Positions 30,534-38,035 are shown, counted from the stretch's first letter. The stretch is 64,000 bases of DNA from an uncultured Clostridia bacterium (GCA_947175195.1 CAMWLQ010000003.1:124001-188000); one strand, 5' to 3'. Translations and numbers: made by a program. The notes: generated from the sequence alone by a model not told the origin.

Positions 30534-31286
30534 TTATTTCTTGACTGCCTTCTTGTCAACAACTATATCGACGATTTTAAACAACAAATCGCCTACCATG
30601 ACAACGTCGTTTTCAGCTTTGCCGAGCAATGCCGAGCCCACGCGCGACTCGTTGGAAATCCTGCCCGCAAGCGCGTCCGCCTCGTGCGATCCGACAATGG
30701 TATACGTTTGGATTCCCGTGCACTTGGACTTGTCTATCTTGCTCGGCTTTATCTTTTCGGAAAGCTCCGCCTCGGTAAAGCCCTTGTCCAAAAGATACTC
30801 GCGCTTATAACGCTTGGAGGTAAGCAGCTCGCAGCCGGCAATCTTATAATCCTCGTCGGTCAGCTCGTTGAGTATGCCGCGACGGTAACGGTCGGCACGC
30901 ATATCGTTGACCGACAAGCGTGTCAAAAATCCCGCAATAATATCGGTATGCGTAAACCCGCACTTTTCGACTGCGGCAAGTCCCTCTTCCACGTCGGCCT
31001 CAAGCACTTCCACCGCACAGCCTATGGACACTATGTCGTCGTTGATCGACTTTTCGTCCAAAACTTTGGCGCCGGCAAGCTTTTCGTTGATGGAATCCAT
31101 CTCGTTTTGCAGCTTGGCTTGGTTTTCGCGCGCTATAGAGTACTCGGCGTTTTCCGAAAGGTCGCCTTGCGCACGCGCCGTGGCAATTTCCTCGATAATA
31201 GCGGGCATCTCTACGTTTTTGATTTGCTCGAGCCGCTCTTCCAGTTCGCGCTTGCCTTGCGCGGTCATAATATATTCTTTGGGCAT
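30534..31286 (-). CDS. greA: GreA transcript-cleavage factor with a roughly 90-residue insertion
   Basis: A 250-residue protein, against about 158 for normal GreA. Residues 1-100 are the coiled coil with the acidic tip GDLSENAEY that reaches the RNA polymerase active site to trigger cleavage of backtracked RNA. Residues 192-250 are the FKBP-like C-terminal domain (TYTIVGSHEADALAGRISNESRVGSALLGK). Between them, residues about 101-191 (30714-30986) hold an extra segment unlike GreA (start EGLAAVEKCGFTHTDII), placed where the FKBP domain begins. The reading frame is continuous and AAGGAG precedes the ATG. It is first in the six-gene operon. Confidence 0.92.
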   Translation of the reverse strand: MPKEYIMTAQGKRELEERLEQIKNVEMPAIIEEIATARAQGDLSENAEYSIARENQAKLQNEMDSINEKLAGAKVLDEKSINDDIVSIGCAVEVLEADVEEGLAAVEKCGFTHTDIIAGFLTRLSVNDMRADRYRRGILNELTDEDYKIAGCELLTSKRYKREYLLDKGFTEAELSEKIKPSKIDKSKCTGIQTYTIVGSHEADALAGRISNESRVGSALLGKAENDVVMVGDLLFKIVDIVVDKKAVKK

Positions 31287-31317
31287 AATAAACTCCTTGC
31301 CTATTTATTCATAATAC

Positions 31318-31346
31318 ATTATAGACAATTCATTAAAATTAGTCAA
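31318..31346 (-). promoter_or_regulatory. Promoter of the greA-lysS-yaaO-tmk-holB-ricT operon
   Basis: Minus-strand TTGACT (31341-31346), 17-bp spacer, TATAAT (31318-31323). Confidence 0.85.
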
Positions 31347-31366
31347 GTGATTACGTAACAATCCGT

Positions 31367-31398
31367 AATTCCGAATTCCGAATTCATAATTCCGAATT
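31367..31398. repeat. Heptanucleotide repeat cluster, copy 1
   Basis: Four 7-base units in the order AATTCCG, AATTCCG, AATTCAT, AATTCCG, then AATT. The same units occur in permuted order at 34311-34342. Confidence 0.8.
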
Positions 31399-31405
31399 AA
31401 ATTTG

Positions 31406-31434
31406 TCATATCCTGTCGAAAACAGTCATACATT
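31406..31434 (+). promoter_or_regulatory. Sigma-E-like promoter of spoIIID
   Basis: TCATATC (31406-31412), a 14-bp spacer and CATACATT (31427-31434) closely match the Bacillus sigma-E consensus (KMATATT, 14-15 bp, CATACAMT). spoIIID is a known sigma-E gene in Bacillus. Confidence 0.75.
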
Positions 31435-31462
31435 ATACAACTGTTCTTTTTTAGGGGGCATT

Positions 31463-31744
31463 ATGACGAACAATGACAGCAAGAACGTTCGCGCCGTAGA
31501 ATTAGGCAAATACATAGCGGAAACCGAATGTACGGTACGCGACGCGGCAAAGCACTTTGAAATGGGCAAGTCCACGGTACATAAGGACGTGACCGAACGC
31601 CTGCCCAAGCTCGAGCCCGAGCTATCCGAGCGCGTGCGCAAAATACTCGACTACAACCTGAGCGTGCGCCACCTTCGCGGCGGCGAGGCTACCAAACAAA
31701 AATGTGCGCATAGCAAGCCTACGCACACCACGCTTACCGAGTAG
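31463..31744 (+). CDS. spoIIID: Sporulation transcription factor SpoIIID
   Basis: A 93-residue helix-turn-helix protein that adjusts mother-cell gene expression after engulfment. Signature blocks are strongly conserved: GKYIAETECTVRDAAKHF, KSTVHKDVTERLP and SVRHLRGGEATKQK. The start is the ATG at 31463 with GGGGG ahead; a longer in-frame start would include the sigma-E promoter. It is monocistronic, between greA and prs, unlike the Bacillus context near mbl. This gene is the best single evidence that the organism is a spore former. Confidence 0.96.
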   Translation: MTNNDSKNVRAVELGKYIAETECTVRDAAKHFEMGKSTVHKDVTERLPKLEPELSERVRKILDYNLSVRHLRGGEATKQKCAHSKPTHTTLTE

Positions 31745-31807
31745 TATTTTGCCGAAACGCGCATAATACTCACCTTTTACGACGTTACACGACAAACTAA
31801 ACATACA

Positions 31808-31848
31808 AAAAAATACTGTCACAAGGTTTTCCTGCGACAGTATTTTTG
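31808..31848. terminator. Bidirectional terminator between spoIIID and prs
   Basis: AAAAAATACTGTC pairs with GACAGTATTTTT across about 15 bases, with A- and T-runs on both sides. Confidence 0.9.
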
Positions 31849-31873
31849 TTTGTTTATTCTTATATTTTTTAGC

Positions 31874-32839
31874 TTAGTCGTACAGCTTGGACACGGGCAT
31901 ATCGGCGTATATGCAGGATATTGCGGCAGCGAACATGGGTGCGACCGAAACGGTGATGAACTTATCCAGTTTCTTTTCGGGCGGCAGCTCTATCGTGTCG
32001 AGCATAAACACCTTTTTTATTACCGAGTTTTGCAGCCGTTCTATCGCGGGACCGGAAAGCACCGAGTGGGTGCAGCACGCGTATACGTCGGTTGCGCCGC
32101 CCACCTCTACCAGCGCCTTTGCACCCTGCACAATCGTGCCGGCGGTATCTATCATATCGTCGAGTATAAGGCAGCGTTTGCCATTGACGTCGCCGATTAT
32201 GTTCATAACCTCCATAACGTTGGCTTTGGGACGGCGTTTATCCACAATGGCGAGCATTTTATTCAGCTTTTGCGCCATGTGCCGCGCCCTGCCTACCGAG
32301 CCGACGTCGGGCGATACTACAACAAGGTCGTCGCCCGCCTCCTTGATGAAATCCTCGCCAGCAATCGCTCTTGCGAGTATGGGCGCGCCCAAAAGGTGAT
32401 CTACGGGAATATTGAAAAAGCCTTGAATTTGCGGCGCGTGCAAGTCCATAGTCAGCACTCTATCCGCGCCTGCGGTTGTAATAAGGTCGGCTACAAGCTT
32501 GGCGGTAATGGGGTCGCGCGCGTGCGCTTTTCTATCCTGCCGAGCATATCCGAAATACGGGATTACCGCAGTTATTCTACCCGCCGACGCACGCTTGAGC
32601 GCGTCTATCATTACGAGCAGTTCCATAAGATTGTCGTTGGTCGGAATGGACGTGGACTGTATTACAAACACGTCGCAGCCGCGAACGGTTTCGCCTATCG
32701 ATACGGATATTTCACCGTCGCTGAACTGTCCCACTTCCGCCTCGGAAAGTTTCAAGCACATATTGTCCGCTATTGCTTGCGCAAGCTTTCGACACGCATT
32801 GCCGCAAAACAGCTTGACCTTATTGCCGTGTGCTATCAT
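31874..32839 (-). CDS. prs: Ribose-phosphate pyrophosphokinase
   Basis: A 321-residue enzyme making PRPP from ribose-5-phosphate and ATP for purine, pyrimidine, histidine and NAD synthesis. The ATP/Mg loop [13 protein letters not shown] block reads [29 protein letters not shown] is the family signature, and [12 protein letters not shown] is the PRPP-binding loop. Length matches class I enzymes. TTGGAGG precedes the ATG. It follows glmU by 36 bases in the glmU-prs pair usual in Firmicutes. Confidence 0.97.
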   Translation of the reverse strand: MIAHGNKVKLFCGNACRKLAQAIADNMCLKLSEAEVGQFSDGEISVSIGETVRGCDVFVIQSTSIPTNDNLMELLVMIDALKRASAGRITAVIPYFGYARQDRKAHARDPITAKLVADLITTAGADRVLTMDLHAPQIQGFFNIPVDHLLGAPILARAIAGEDFIKEAGDDLVVVSPDVGSVGRARHMAQKLNKMLAIVDKRRPKANVMEVMNIIGDVNGKRCLILDDMIDTAGTIVQGAKALVEVGGATDVYACCTHSVLSGPAIERLQNSVIKKVFMLDTIELPPEKKLDKFITVSVAPMFAAAISCIYADMPVSKLYD

Positions 32840-32875
32840 TTGCTGCCTCCAAAGGATAAATGCTTACTCCGGTTG

Positions 32876-34105
32876 TTAGCCGTTGTTGCCGTTGTTATCG
32901 TCGCCGCTTTGCGTGGTTTCGGGCTGTTCGGGGATATTTTCGGTTTCGCTTGCCGCGCCGTCAATAATGCCCTCCGCGTCCTGAACGAGCCTGTACGGCG
33001 AAGGATTTACGTCGCCTACAGGCGGCGCGTACTTATTGCCCGCCCAGTGCGGAATATTCCGCTGCCGTGCGCGCGCAATAGCCAACGCCTCCGCAGGGAC
33101 CTCGTCCGTAACGGTAGAGCCCGCCGCGACAAACGCATGGTCTGCTACGTGTACGGGCGCGATTATATTCGCATTAGAGCCTATAAACACGCGGTTGCCC
33201 ACAATGGATTTATATTTGTCTTTGCCGTCGTAGTTGGCGAACACAACGCCGCAGCCGACGTTACATTCAGCACCCAGCTCGGCGTCGCCTATATACGAAA
33301 GATGGCTGACCTTGCAGCCGTCGCCTATTACGCAGCTTTTAAGCTCGACAAAGTCGCCTATGCGACATTCCTTGCCTATAACGCTGTTGGGGCGAATGTA
33401 CGCAAACGGACCGACGCGCGTTCCCTCGCCGACAATGCTCGAATACAGCCGCGAGCTGTCCACGCGCGCGTCCCTGCCGATTATGCAGTTTTCTATATAG
33501 TTGTTGGGCATAATGTGTGCGTCCGCTTTGATGACCGTTTTGCCCTTGATAAAGTTGTACGCCTCAACGACCGCGCCACGCTCTATCACGACGTCGCTGT
33601 CGATATATACGTTTTTGTAATCGGTAATAAGCACGCCGTTGCCCGCGTGAAAGTTGAGTATCCTGCGCCGCAAAGAGTCGGTTATGCGCGACAAGCTCTC
33701 GCAGTCAGTAACCGCCTCGAACTCCCCGCTGCCCGTCGGGGCTTGCGGGAACAGCGTTTCCGTGCCGTAAAGGTATTCGGTCTTAAACACCGAGCCGCGC
33801 GGTAGCTTTACGACGTTTGCGTTTTGCGTTGTCAGCTGCCTAATAGCATTCTCTACCGTCTTGGCGGTAATTAGCGGAGTATCGCAGTACAGCACAACCG
33901 TTATAGGCTTGGTGCGGTCGATAAGCTGCTTAACCTTATCCGCAATATTGATTACCGTGGACGATTCGATTGCTTGGCAAGGCACGTTCAGCGTGCCCGC
34001 CACCCACTCCTCCATCGTTTTGCCGAGGACGGGCAAGTTACACAAATCGCCGAGATTGTTGTTCTTTACGCGGAGAATAACTCCGTTTATACCTATATTA
34101 ACCAT
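32876..34105 (-). CDS. glmU: GlmU homologue with intact acetyltransferase and degenerate uridylyltransferase domain
   Basis: A 409-residue protein. The left-handed beta-helix half is well conserved (RVGPFAYIRPNSVIG, DFVELKSCVIGDG, SHLSYIGDAELG, VGCGVVFANYDGKDK, AAGSTVTDEVP), as needed to acetylate glucosamine-1-phosphate. The N-terminal half is shortened and lacks the LAAGxGTRM nucleotide-binding motif (here VNIGINGVILRVKNN); CDTPLI remains of the UDP-binding part. UDP-GlcNAc synthesis may thus need another uridylyltransferase. A 50-residue acidic, Asn-rich tail ends the protein. The start ATG at 34105 is 7 bases after the -10 box, so the mRNA is probably leaderless. Confidence 0.88.
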   Translation of the reverse strand: MVNIGINGVILRVKNNNLGDLCNLPVLGKTMEEWVAGTLNVPCQAIESSTVINIADKVKQLIDRTKPITVVLYCDTPLITAKTVENAIRQLTTQNANVVKLPRGSVFKTEYLYGTETLFPQAPTGSGEFEAVTDCESLSRITDSLRRRILNFHAGNGVLITDYKNVYIDSDVVIERGAVVEAYNFIKGKTVIKADAHIMPNNYIENCIIGRDARVDSSRLYSSIVGEGTRVGPFAYIRPNSVIGKECRIGDFVELKSCVIGDGCKVSHLSYIGDAELGAECNVGCGVVFANYDGKDKYKSIVGNRVFIGSNANIIAPVHVADHAFVAAGSTVTDEVPAEALAIARARQRNIPHWAGNKYAPPVGDVNPSPYRLVQDAEGIIDGAASETENIPEQPETTQSGDDNNGNNG

Positions 34106-34111
34106 ACCTTA

Positions 34112-34140
34112 ATTATACTCTTTTAATTGAATTTCGTCAA
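34112..34140 (-). promoter_or_regulatory. Promoter of glmU-prs, predicting a leaderless mRNA
   Basis: Minus-strand TTGACG (34135-34140), 17-bp spacer, TATAAT (34112-34117). The glmU ATG starts 7 bases past the -10 box. Confidence 0.8.
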
Positions 34141-34166
34141 CTTTCTTCTTTTGAAAAAGAAGAAAG
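34141..34166. repeat. Perfect 12-bp inverted repeat abutting the glmU -35 box
   Basis: CTTTCTTCTTTT (34141-34152), a 2-base centre, and AAAAGAAGAAAG (34155-34166). It could be the end of the ABC-F transcript or an operator for glmU-prs. The arms are purine/pyrimidine-only. Confidence 0.6.
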
Positions 34167-34246
34167 CAAGAAAACTTTTATTGTTGTGTGTTTACTTAGT
34201 GATTTGTTGAATGTTACACCCAATTAGTTTCGCGTCGTTAAACCAT

Positions 34247-34268
34247 ATTTACACCACATTTACACCAC
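34247..34268. repeat. Tandem pair of an 11-base sequence
   Basis: ATTTACACCAC occurs twice head to tail between the ABC-F and glmU genes. No gene or hairpin explains it. The rest of this 235-base gap holds the glmU promoter and the two repeats noted here. Confidence 0.7.
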
Positions 34269-34310
34269 TTGTGTTATCGTAAAGTAAAAGTTAAAAGCTC
34301 GTTCAACGAA

Positions 34311-34342
34311 AATTCCGAATTCATAATTCCGAATTCCGAATT
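34311..34342. repeat. Heptanucleotide repeat cluster, copy 2
   Basis: Units in the order AATTCCG, AATTCAT, AATTCCG, AATTCCG, then AATT; a permuted version of 31367-31398. It overlaps the ABC-F stop codon by two bases. Confidence 0.8.
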
Positions 34343-35918
34343 ATAAAGTAGCAATGTACTCGTCGTAGGTCACGGGACGGTCGTATGCCTTGACGCCGTT
34401 TTCTATGATGATTATACGGTTGGCAACCGACGACATAATTTCCTCGTCCGCCGTAATGAACAATATGGGCGCTTTAAAGTTTATCATGCCCTTATTGAGC
34501 GAGGTTATACTCTCCAAATCGAGGTGGTTGGTCGGCTCGTCGAATATGAGGAAATTGGGCGAAAGCAACATCATTCGCGCAAGCATGCAACGCGCCTTTT
34601 CTCCGCCCGACAACACGTTTGCCGGCTTGAGCGCCTCGTCGCCCGAAAACAGCAGCCTACCCAGCCACGAACGCAGGTATTCCTGCTCGTGATTTTCCGA
34701 CCACCGATCTATCCACTTGACCAGCGACATCGCGCAGCCCTCGAAATACTTGTCGTAGTTTTGCGGCATATACGCGGGTTTCATGTTTTTGCCCCATATT
34801 ACCCTGCCCGAATCGGGCTTGCTGTCGCCGAATATGCAGTCGAACAGCTCCGCCACAGAGCGGCTGTTGTCCGTCAAAAAGCCTATCTTGTCGTCGCGCG
34901 AAACGGAGAACGTAACGTTCTCGAAAAAGCCTTTTTTGGTCAGCTTTTCCACGCGCAAAATATCGTTGCCGGGGTCGCGCTCGAACTTGTAGTCTATATA
35001 CGGGTACTTGCGCGAGGACGGCTTAATATCCTCAACGACTATCTTGTCAAGCTCGCGCTTGCGGCTTGTAGCCTGCTTGGACTTACTCGCGTTTGCCGAG
35101 AAACGCGCAATGAACTCGCGCAGCTCTTTTATGCGCTGCTCCGCTTTCTTGTTAGCCTCTTTTTGCTGGCGCAAAATAAGCTGCGACGATTCGTACCAAA
35201 AGTCGTAGTTGCCCACGAACATATTTATAGCCGAATAGTCCACGTCGCAAATGTGCGTGCATACCTGGTTTAAAAAGTGACGGTTGTGCGATACGACAAG
35301 CACGGTTGCCTGCTCGAGCGACTTAATGTATTCCTGCAACCACCTGACCGTTTTTATATCGAGGTTGTTGGTCGGCTCGTCCAAAAGCAAAATGTCGGGC
35401 TGACCGAAAAGACACTGAGCAATAAGCACCTTAACCTTCAGCTTAGGCTCGATGTCGCGCATTTCCACGTCGAACAGGTCTTGCGGTATGCCTATGCTGT
35501 TGAGCAGCGTTTCGGCGTCGATTTCGCACTCGTACCCGCCCAGCTCGCCGTACTTGGTTTCTAGCTCGGCGGCGATATTGCCGTCTTCCTCGGAGAAATC
35601 CTCTTTGGCGTAAAGGATTTCGCGCTTGCGCCGAATTTCGCTGAGTTCCTTATGCCCGCAAATAACCGCCTCGCGCACGGTGTAGTCGTCGTATGCGTTT
35701 TGGTTTTGTTCAAGCACGGACATACGCTCGCCCTTGCCAATGGTTATCTCGCCCTTGCTCGGCTCTATCTTGCCCGACAAAAGCTTGAGAAAGGTGGACT
35801 TACCCGCGCCGTTCGCGCCGATAATGCCGTAGCAGTTGCCGCCCGTAAACTTGATACTGACGTTTTCGAACAGCACACGCGCGCCGAATTGCAATTTTAT
35901 GTTTGATACGTTAATCAT
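34341..35918 (-). CDS. ABC-F family ATPase (ribosome-associated) with asymmetric ATP sites
   Basis: A 525-residue soluble protein with two ABC domains and no membrane segments, as in ABC-F translation factors. Domain 1 has an intact Walker A (GANGAGKST) and Walker B (ILLLDEPTNNLD), but its signature LSGGE is degenerate (EPKLKVKVLIAQ). Domain 2 has signature LSGGEKARCMLARM and Walker B FLIFDEPTNHLD, but its Walker A is lost (FLTDNSRSVAEL). Only the site pairing domain 1 Walker A with the domain 2 signature can be complete. The inter-domain linker is charged and helical (residues about 240-300). It is nearest the YbiT/YkpA group by impression. Its role in translation is likely; antibiotic protection is not assumed. 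Confidence 0.9.
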   Translation of the reverse strand: MINVSNIKLQFGARVLFENVSIKFTGGNCYGIIGANGAGKSTFLKLLSGKIEPSKGEITIGKGERMSVLEQNQNAYDDYTVREAVICGHKELSEIRRKREILYAKEDFSEEDGNIAAELETKYGELGGYECEIDAETLLNSIGIPQDLFDVEMRDIEPKLKVKVLIAQCLFGQPDILLLDEPTNNLDIKTVRWLQEYIKSLEQATVLVVSHNRHFLNQVCTHICDVDYSAINMFVGNYDFWYESSQLILRQQKEANKKAEQRIKELREFIARFSANASKSKQATSRKRELDKIVVEDIKPSSRKYPYIDYKFERDPGNDILRVEKLTKKGFFENVTFSVSRDDKIGFLTDNSRSVAELFDCIFGDSKPDSGRVIWGKNMKPAYMPQNYDKYFEGCAMSLVKWIDRWSENHEQEYLRSWLGRLLFSGDEALKPANVLSGGEKARCMLARMMLLSPNFLIFDEPTNHLDLESITSLNKGMINFKAPILFITADEEIMSSVANRIIIIENGVKAYDRPVTYDEYIATL

Positions 35919-36028
35919 TAAAACTATTTCCTATTCGATTATTAACGTATGTATTATAGCATGTTCAAAAACAAAAGTACACTGTTTTGACCGCAATAAT
36001 TCGCAAAGTAAAACTACCGCAACAACAA

Positions 36029-36289
36029 TTATGTTAAACACTCAATAGACAAAAGTAACCCCGTCTTAAATCCTTCCTTAAAATGTACAAGTTCATCTTC
36101 CGCGCATGCGCACATCTGCGTATCGATATATTGGTGAAAAATCTTTTTCTGTTCGTCGTTTAAGATATCGAGCAGTTGCACATATAATTTGTATGCATCA
36201 TCGGATAACTTTTCATATTCATTGCTGAACGACCGCTTACGCAAGATTGCATTACTCAAACAAATTTCATCTATAATAGATTTATTCAT
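36029..36289 (-). CDS. Small hypothetical protein, DUF6809-like
   Basis: An 86-residue protein, mostly helical by appearance, ending in HFKEGFKTGLLLSIECL. The pattern of an N-terminal helix, a central YVQLLDILNDEQKKIFHQYID segment and a GFxxGxxLxxE ending is what I associate with DUF6809, small Firmicutes proteins of unknown role. GGGAGTG precedes the ATG. It is isolated, about 110 bases upstream of the ABC-F gene on the same strand. Confidence 0.6.
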   Translation of the reverse strand: MNKSIIDEICLSNAILRKRSFSNEYEKLSDDAYKLYVQLLDILNDEQKKIFHQYIDTQMCACAEDELVHFKEGFKTGLLLSIECLT

Positions 36290-36403
36290 TCAACTACACT
36301 CCCTTGATTATTATTATACAGCATTTTATTTTTAAAGTCTTTGCATATCTGTATCATAGACATAAAATTTTTTTCACCTATTATCTTTTAGGATTAGAAC
36401 ACT

Positions 36404-36436
36404 AAAAAGACCTTGCAAGCAATGCAAGGTCTTTTT
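36404..36436 (-). terminator. Strong terminator ending the 36.4-36.75 kb RNA candidate
   Basis: AAAAAGACCTTGCA (36404-36417) pairs perfectly over 14 bp with TGCAAGGTCTTTTT (36423-36436), loop AGCAA. Confidence 0.95.
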
Positions 36437-36750
36437 GTTTTTTATAGTGATTATTGTTTGGAACGGACTTTTATGGCGCAGGCGCGCGCAAGAGAAGGAA
36501 GTCCGTTTTGCCGACCGACGGGAGTTTACTTTATCGGTAAATGACCGAGGGCGGCAAAGCGGCTGACGCACTATTACGCGATGCATCCGCCATAAACGTC
36601 CCAGCACGAGCGCCGTTTGCACGAATGATACAAATTTGTCTGTCGTCCATACGTCGCCGTCCTGTTGGTGCAGTCTGCCCACCCAACTGTGATTATGCCG
36701 TAGTTTTGAGTGGTTGCACACCGAAAACGGTCAATTCTACCCTTCCACGA
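36437..36750 (-). ncRNA. Candidate structured non-coding RNA, family not recognised
   Basis: This stretch of about 315 bases has its own promoter and a perfect terminator and lacks a credible protein frame. Read 5'-3' on the minus strand it contains several hairpins: ACCG-TTTT-CGGT near the start, a GATGCAT/GTGCGTC stem in the middle, TCGGT/ACCGA, and AACGGACTT pairing with AAGTCCGTT near the end. I checked by eye for RNase P, tmRNA and 6S RNA hallmarks and found none. It could be a housekeeping RNA too diverged to recognise or a new regulatory RNA. One short frame crosses it but has no Shine-Dalgarno or sensible composition. Confidence 0.55.
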
Positions 36751-36756
36751 GCTTAA

Positions 36757-36785
36757 AGCATAGAAAAAAGACCCTGTTTTCACAA
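36757..36785 (-). promoter_or_regulatory. Promoter of the candidate ncRNA
   Basis: Minus-strand TTGTGA (36780-36785), 17-bp spacer, TATGCT (36757-36762). The -35 box sits in the loop of the preceding terminator. Confidence 0.55.
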
Positions 36786-36793
36786 GGTCTTTT
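36766..36793 (-). terminator. Terminator of the rpsF-ssb-rpsR operon
   Basis: Minus-strand AAAAGACC pairs with GGTCTTTT (36773-36766) around 12 bases, followed by TT. It lies about 90 bases past the rpsR stop; the 36794-36883 gap shows nothing else. Confidence 0.8.
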
Positions 36794-36883
36794 AAAATTT
36801 GTATTAGTTTGTGGCGACGACCGCTCGACGGAAGTTTTTGTACTCTTGGCGTCGGTTAGGTCTGTACACTCACAGTCAGTTTA

Positions 36884-37159
36884 TTATTCGCCGCGGAAAG
36901 GCAACAACGCCATGACACGGGCGCGCTTGATAGCGGTTGTTACGTCGCGCTGATGTTCGGCGCAAAGTCCGGTCGCACGGCGCGGTAAAATCTTGCCGTT
37001 TTCGGCAATATACTTTTTAAGACGCTCTACGTCCTTGTAGTCCACGTGGTCGATATGTCCTTGGCAGTACTCGCACACGCGCTTTTTGGCGGGACGGCGC
37101 GTTCTGCGAACCTTATCGTCGCCGTCATTGGGTTTTACTCTATTCTTGTTCTTGTCCAT
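36884..37159 (-). CDS. rpsR: 30S ribosomal protein S18
   Basis: A 91-residue ribosomal protein. The core [24 protein letters not shown] and [34 protein letters not shown] is typical of S18, here the Cys-containing (zinc-binding, C+) form with CEYC and C in GLCAEHQ. The N-terminal 25 residues are basic and low complexity. It is last in the rpsF-ssb-rpsR operon, with AGGAG ahead. S18 forms a heterodimer with S6 on the platform of the small subunit and represses its own operon with S6. Confidence 0.97.
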   Translation of the reverse strand: MDKNKNRVKPNDGDDKVRRTRRPAKKRVCEYCQGHIDHVDYKDVERLKKYIAENGKILPRRATGLCAEHQRDVTTAIKRARVMALLPFRGE

Positions 37160-37230
37160 GACAATTATCTCCTTGAAAATGATTTTTGTATGACAGTAAA
37201 GTCAATGCGTATTGTATTCTAATGACGACC

Positions 37231-37653
37231 TTAGAAAGGCAAATCATCATTATCGACGGGCTGCATATCCGAAATCGGATGCGGTTCCTCGGGCGTATAT
37301 CCGCCTTGAATGTTGTCGCGGCCTGTGCCGGTGCTGTTGCGCGGGGTTAAAAACTCAACCTCGTCGGCAACAACGTCAAACGATGTGCGCTTAATGCCGT
37401 CGCGGTCCTCGTACTGCCTGCGCTGTACCGAGCCGTTAATGCCTACCTTGCTGCCTTTGAACAGGTATTTGGCGCAACGCTCGGCAAGCTGACGCCAGCA
37501 AATTACGTCAAAGTAATCGGCTACGCGTTCGCCCGCACTGTTTGTAAACGGACGGTTGACCGCAATGTTAAAGCGGGTAAAGTTTACTCCGCCTTGCGTG
37601 CTGCCCGATTCGGGGTCGCGGGTAAGGTTGCCTATAAGAATGATTTTGTTCAT
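37231..37653 (-). CDS. ssb: Single-stranded DNA-binding protein
   Basis: A 140-residue OB-fold protein. MNKIILIGNLTRDPE, FNIAVNRPFTN and the aromatic DNA-binding positions are as in SSB. It ends with the acidic tip DNDDLPF, the tail that recruits replication and repair partners. The spacer before the tail is short and Gly-poor. It sits between rpsF (9 bases) and rpsR (71 bases) as in most Firmicutes. Confidence 0.97.
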   Translation of the reverse strand: MNKIILIGNLTRDPESGSTQGGVNFTRFNIAVNRPFTNSAGERVADYFDVICWRQLAERCAKYLFKGSKVGINGSVQRRQYEDRDGIKRTSFDVVADEVEFLTPRNSTGTGRDNIQGGYTPEEPHPISDMQPVDNDDLPF

Positions 37654-37662
37654 AGTTCCCCT

Positions 37663-37959
37663 CTATACCCTTTCGATCATCCAGCGCAAAACGTCATCGC
37701 TGATGCGCATTTGGCGCTCGATCTCCGCGGGAATTTCGGGCGGTGCCGAAAATTTCATAAGCACATAGTAGCCGGTAGAATGTTTGCCGGAAATTTTGGT
37801 CTGAATGGGATACTCGAGCTTGCGAGAGCCGCCGCCCCACTCCTCTGCCGTGACCTCGCCGTACGGCGCGACCAAGGCCTTGAAACGCTCCACCAACGCG
37901 GTCTTTGCGTCGGCATCCTGCTTGTCGGACAGAATATAAAGGATTTCGTAATTGTTCAT
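37663..37959 (-). CDS. rpsF: 30S ribosomal protein S6
   Basis: A 98-residue protein. MNNYEILYILS at the N-terminus, AEEWGGGSRKLEYPI, GYYVLMKFSAPPE and the C-terminal RISDDVLRWMI are S6 hallmarks. The start at 37959 has AAGGAGGG ahead; a longer in-frame ATG upstream would run through the regulatory leader and is rejected. First gene of the operon; with S18 it feeds back on the leader RNA. Confidence 0.97.
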   Translation of the reverse strand: MNNYEILYILSDKQDADAKTALVERFKALVAPYGEVTAEEWGGGSRKLEYPIQTKISGKHSTGYYVLMKFSAPPEIPAEIERQMRISDDVLRWMIERV

Positions 37960-37975
37960 ATACCCTCCTTGCGGT

Positions 37976-38015
37976 CTATGACCCACCATTCGGTGAGTAA
38001 GGATTGTGACCATAG
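37976..38015 (-). promoter_or_regulatory. S6:S18 autoregulatory leader RNA
   Basis: Minus-strand RNA starting CTATGGTCACAATCC closes with CATAG, and contains CACCGAATGGTG. The CCG presented beside a CACC/GGTG hairpin is the conserved binding site of the S6:S18 complex in rpsF leaders across bacteria. It lies 17 bases upstream of the rpsF start. Confidence 0.8.
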
Positions 38016-38035
38016 TAGATTTAGCCACAGCTGAT

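Noticed and set aside
31850..33805. 650-codon plus-strand frame opposite prs and glmU
   Set aside because: It crosses two well-identified minus-strand genes and has shadow-like composition.
34341..35918. ABC-F gene as an antibiotic-resistance determinant
   Set aside because: The linker and neighbourhood give no support and most members are general translation factors.
36374..36721. 115-codon minus-strand frame over the candidate ncRNA
   Set aside because: It has no Shine-Dalgarno, runs through a perfect terminator, and its composition is unlike a protein; the RNA interpretation explains the region better.
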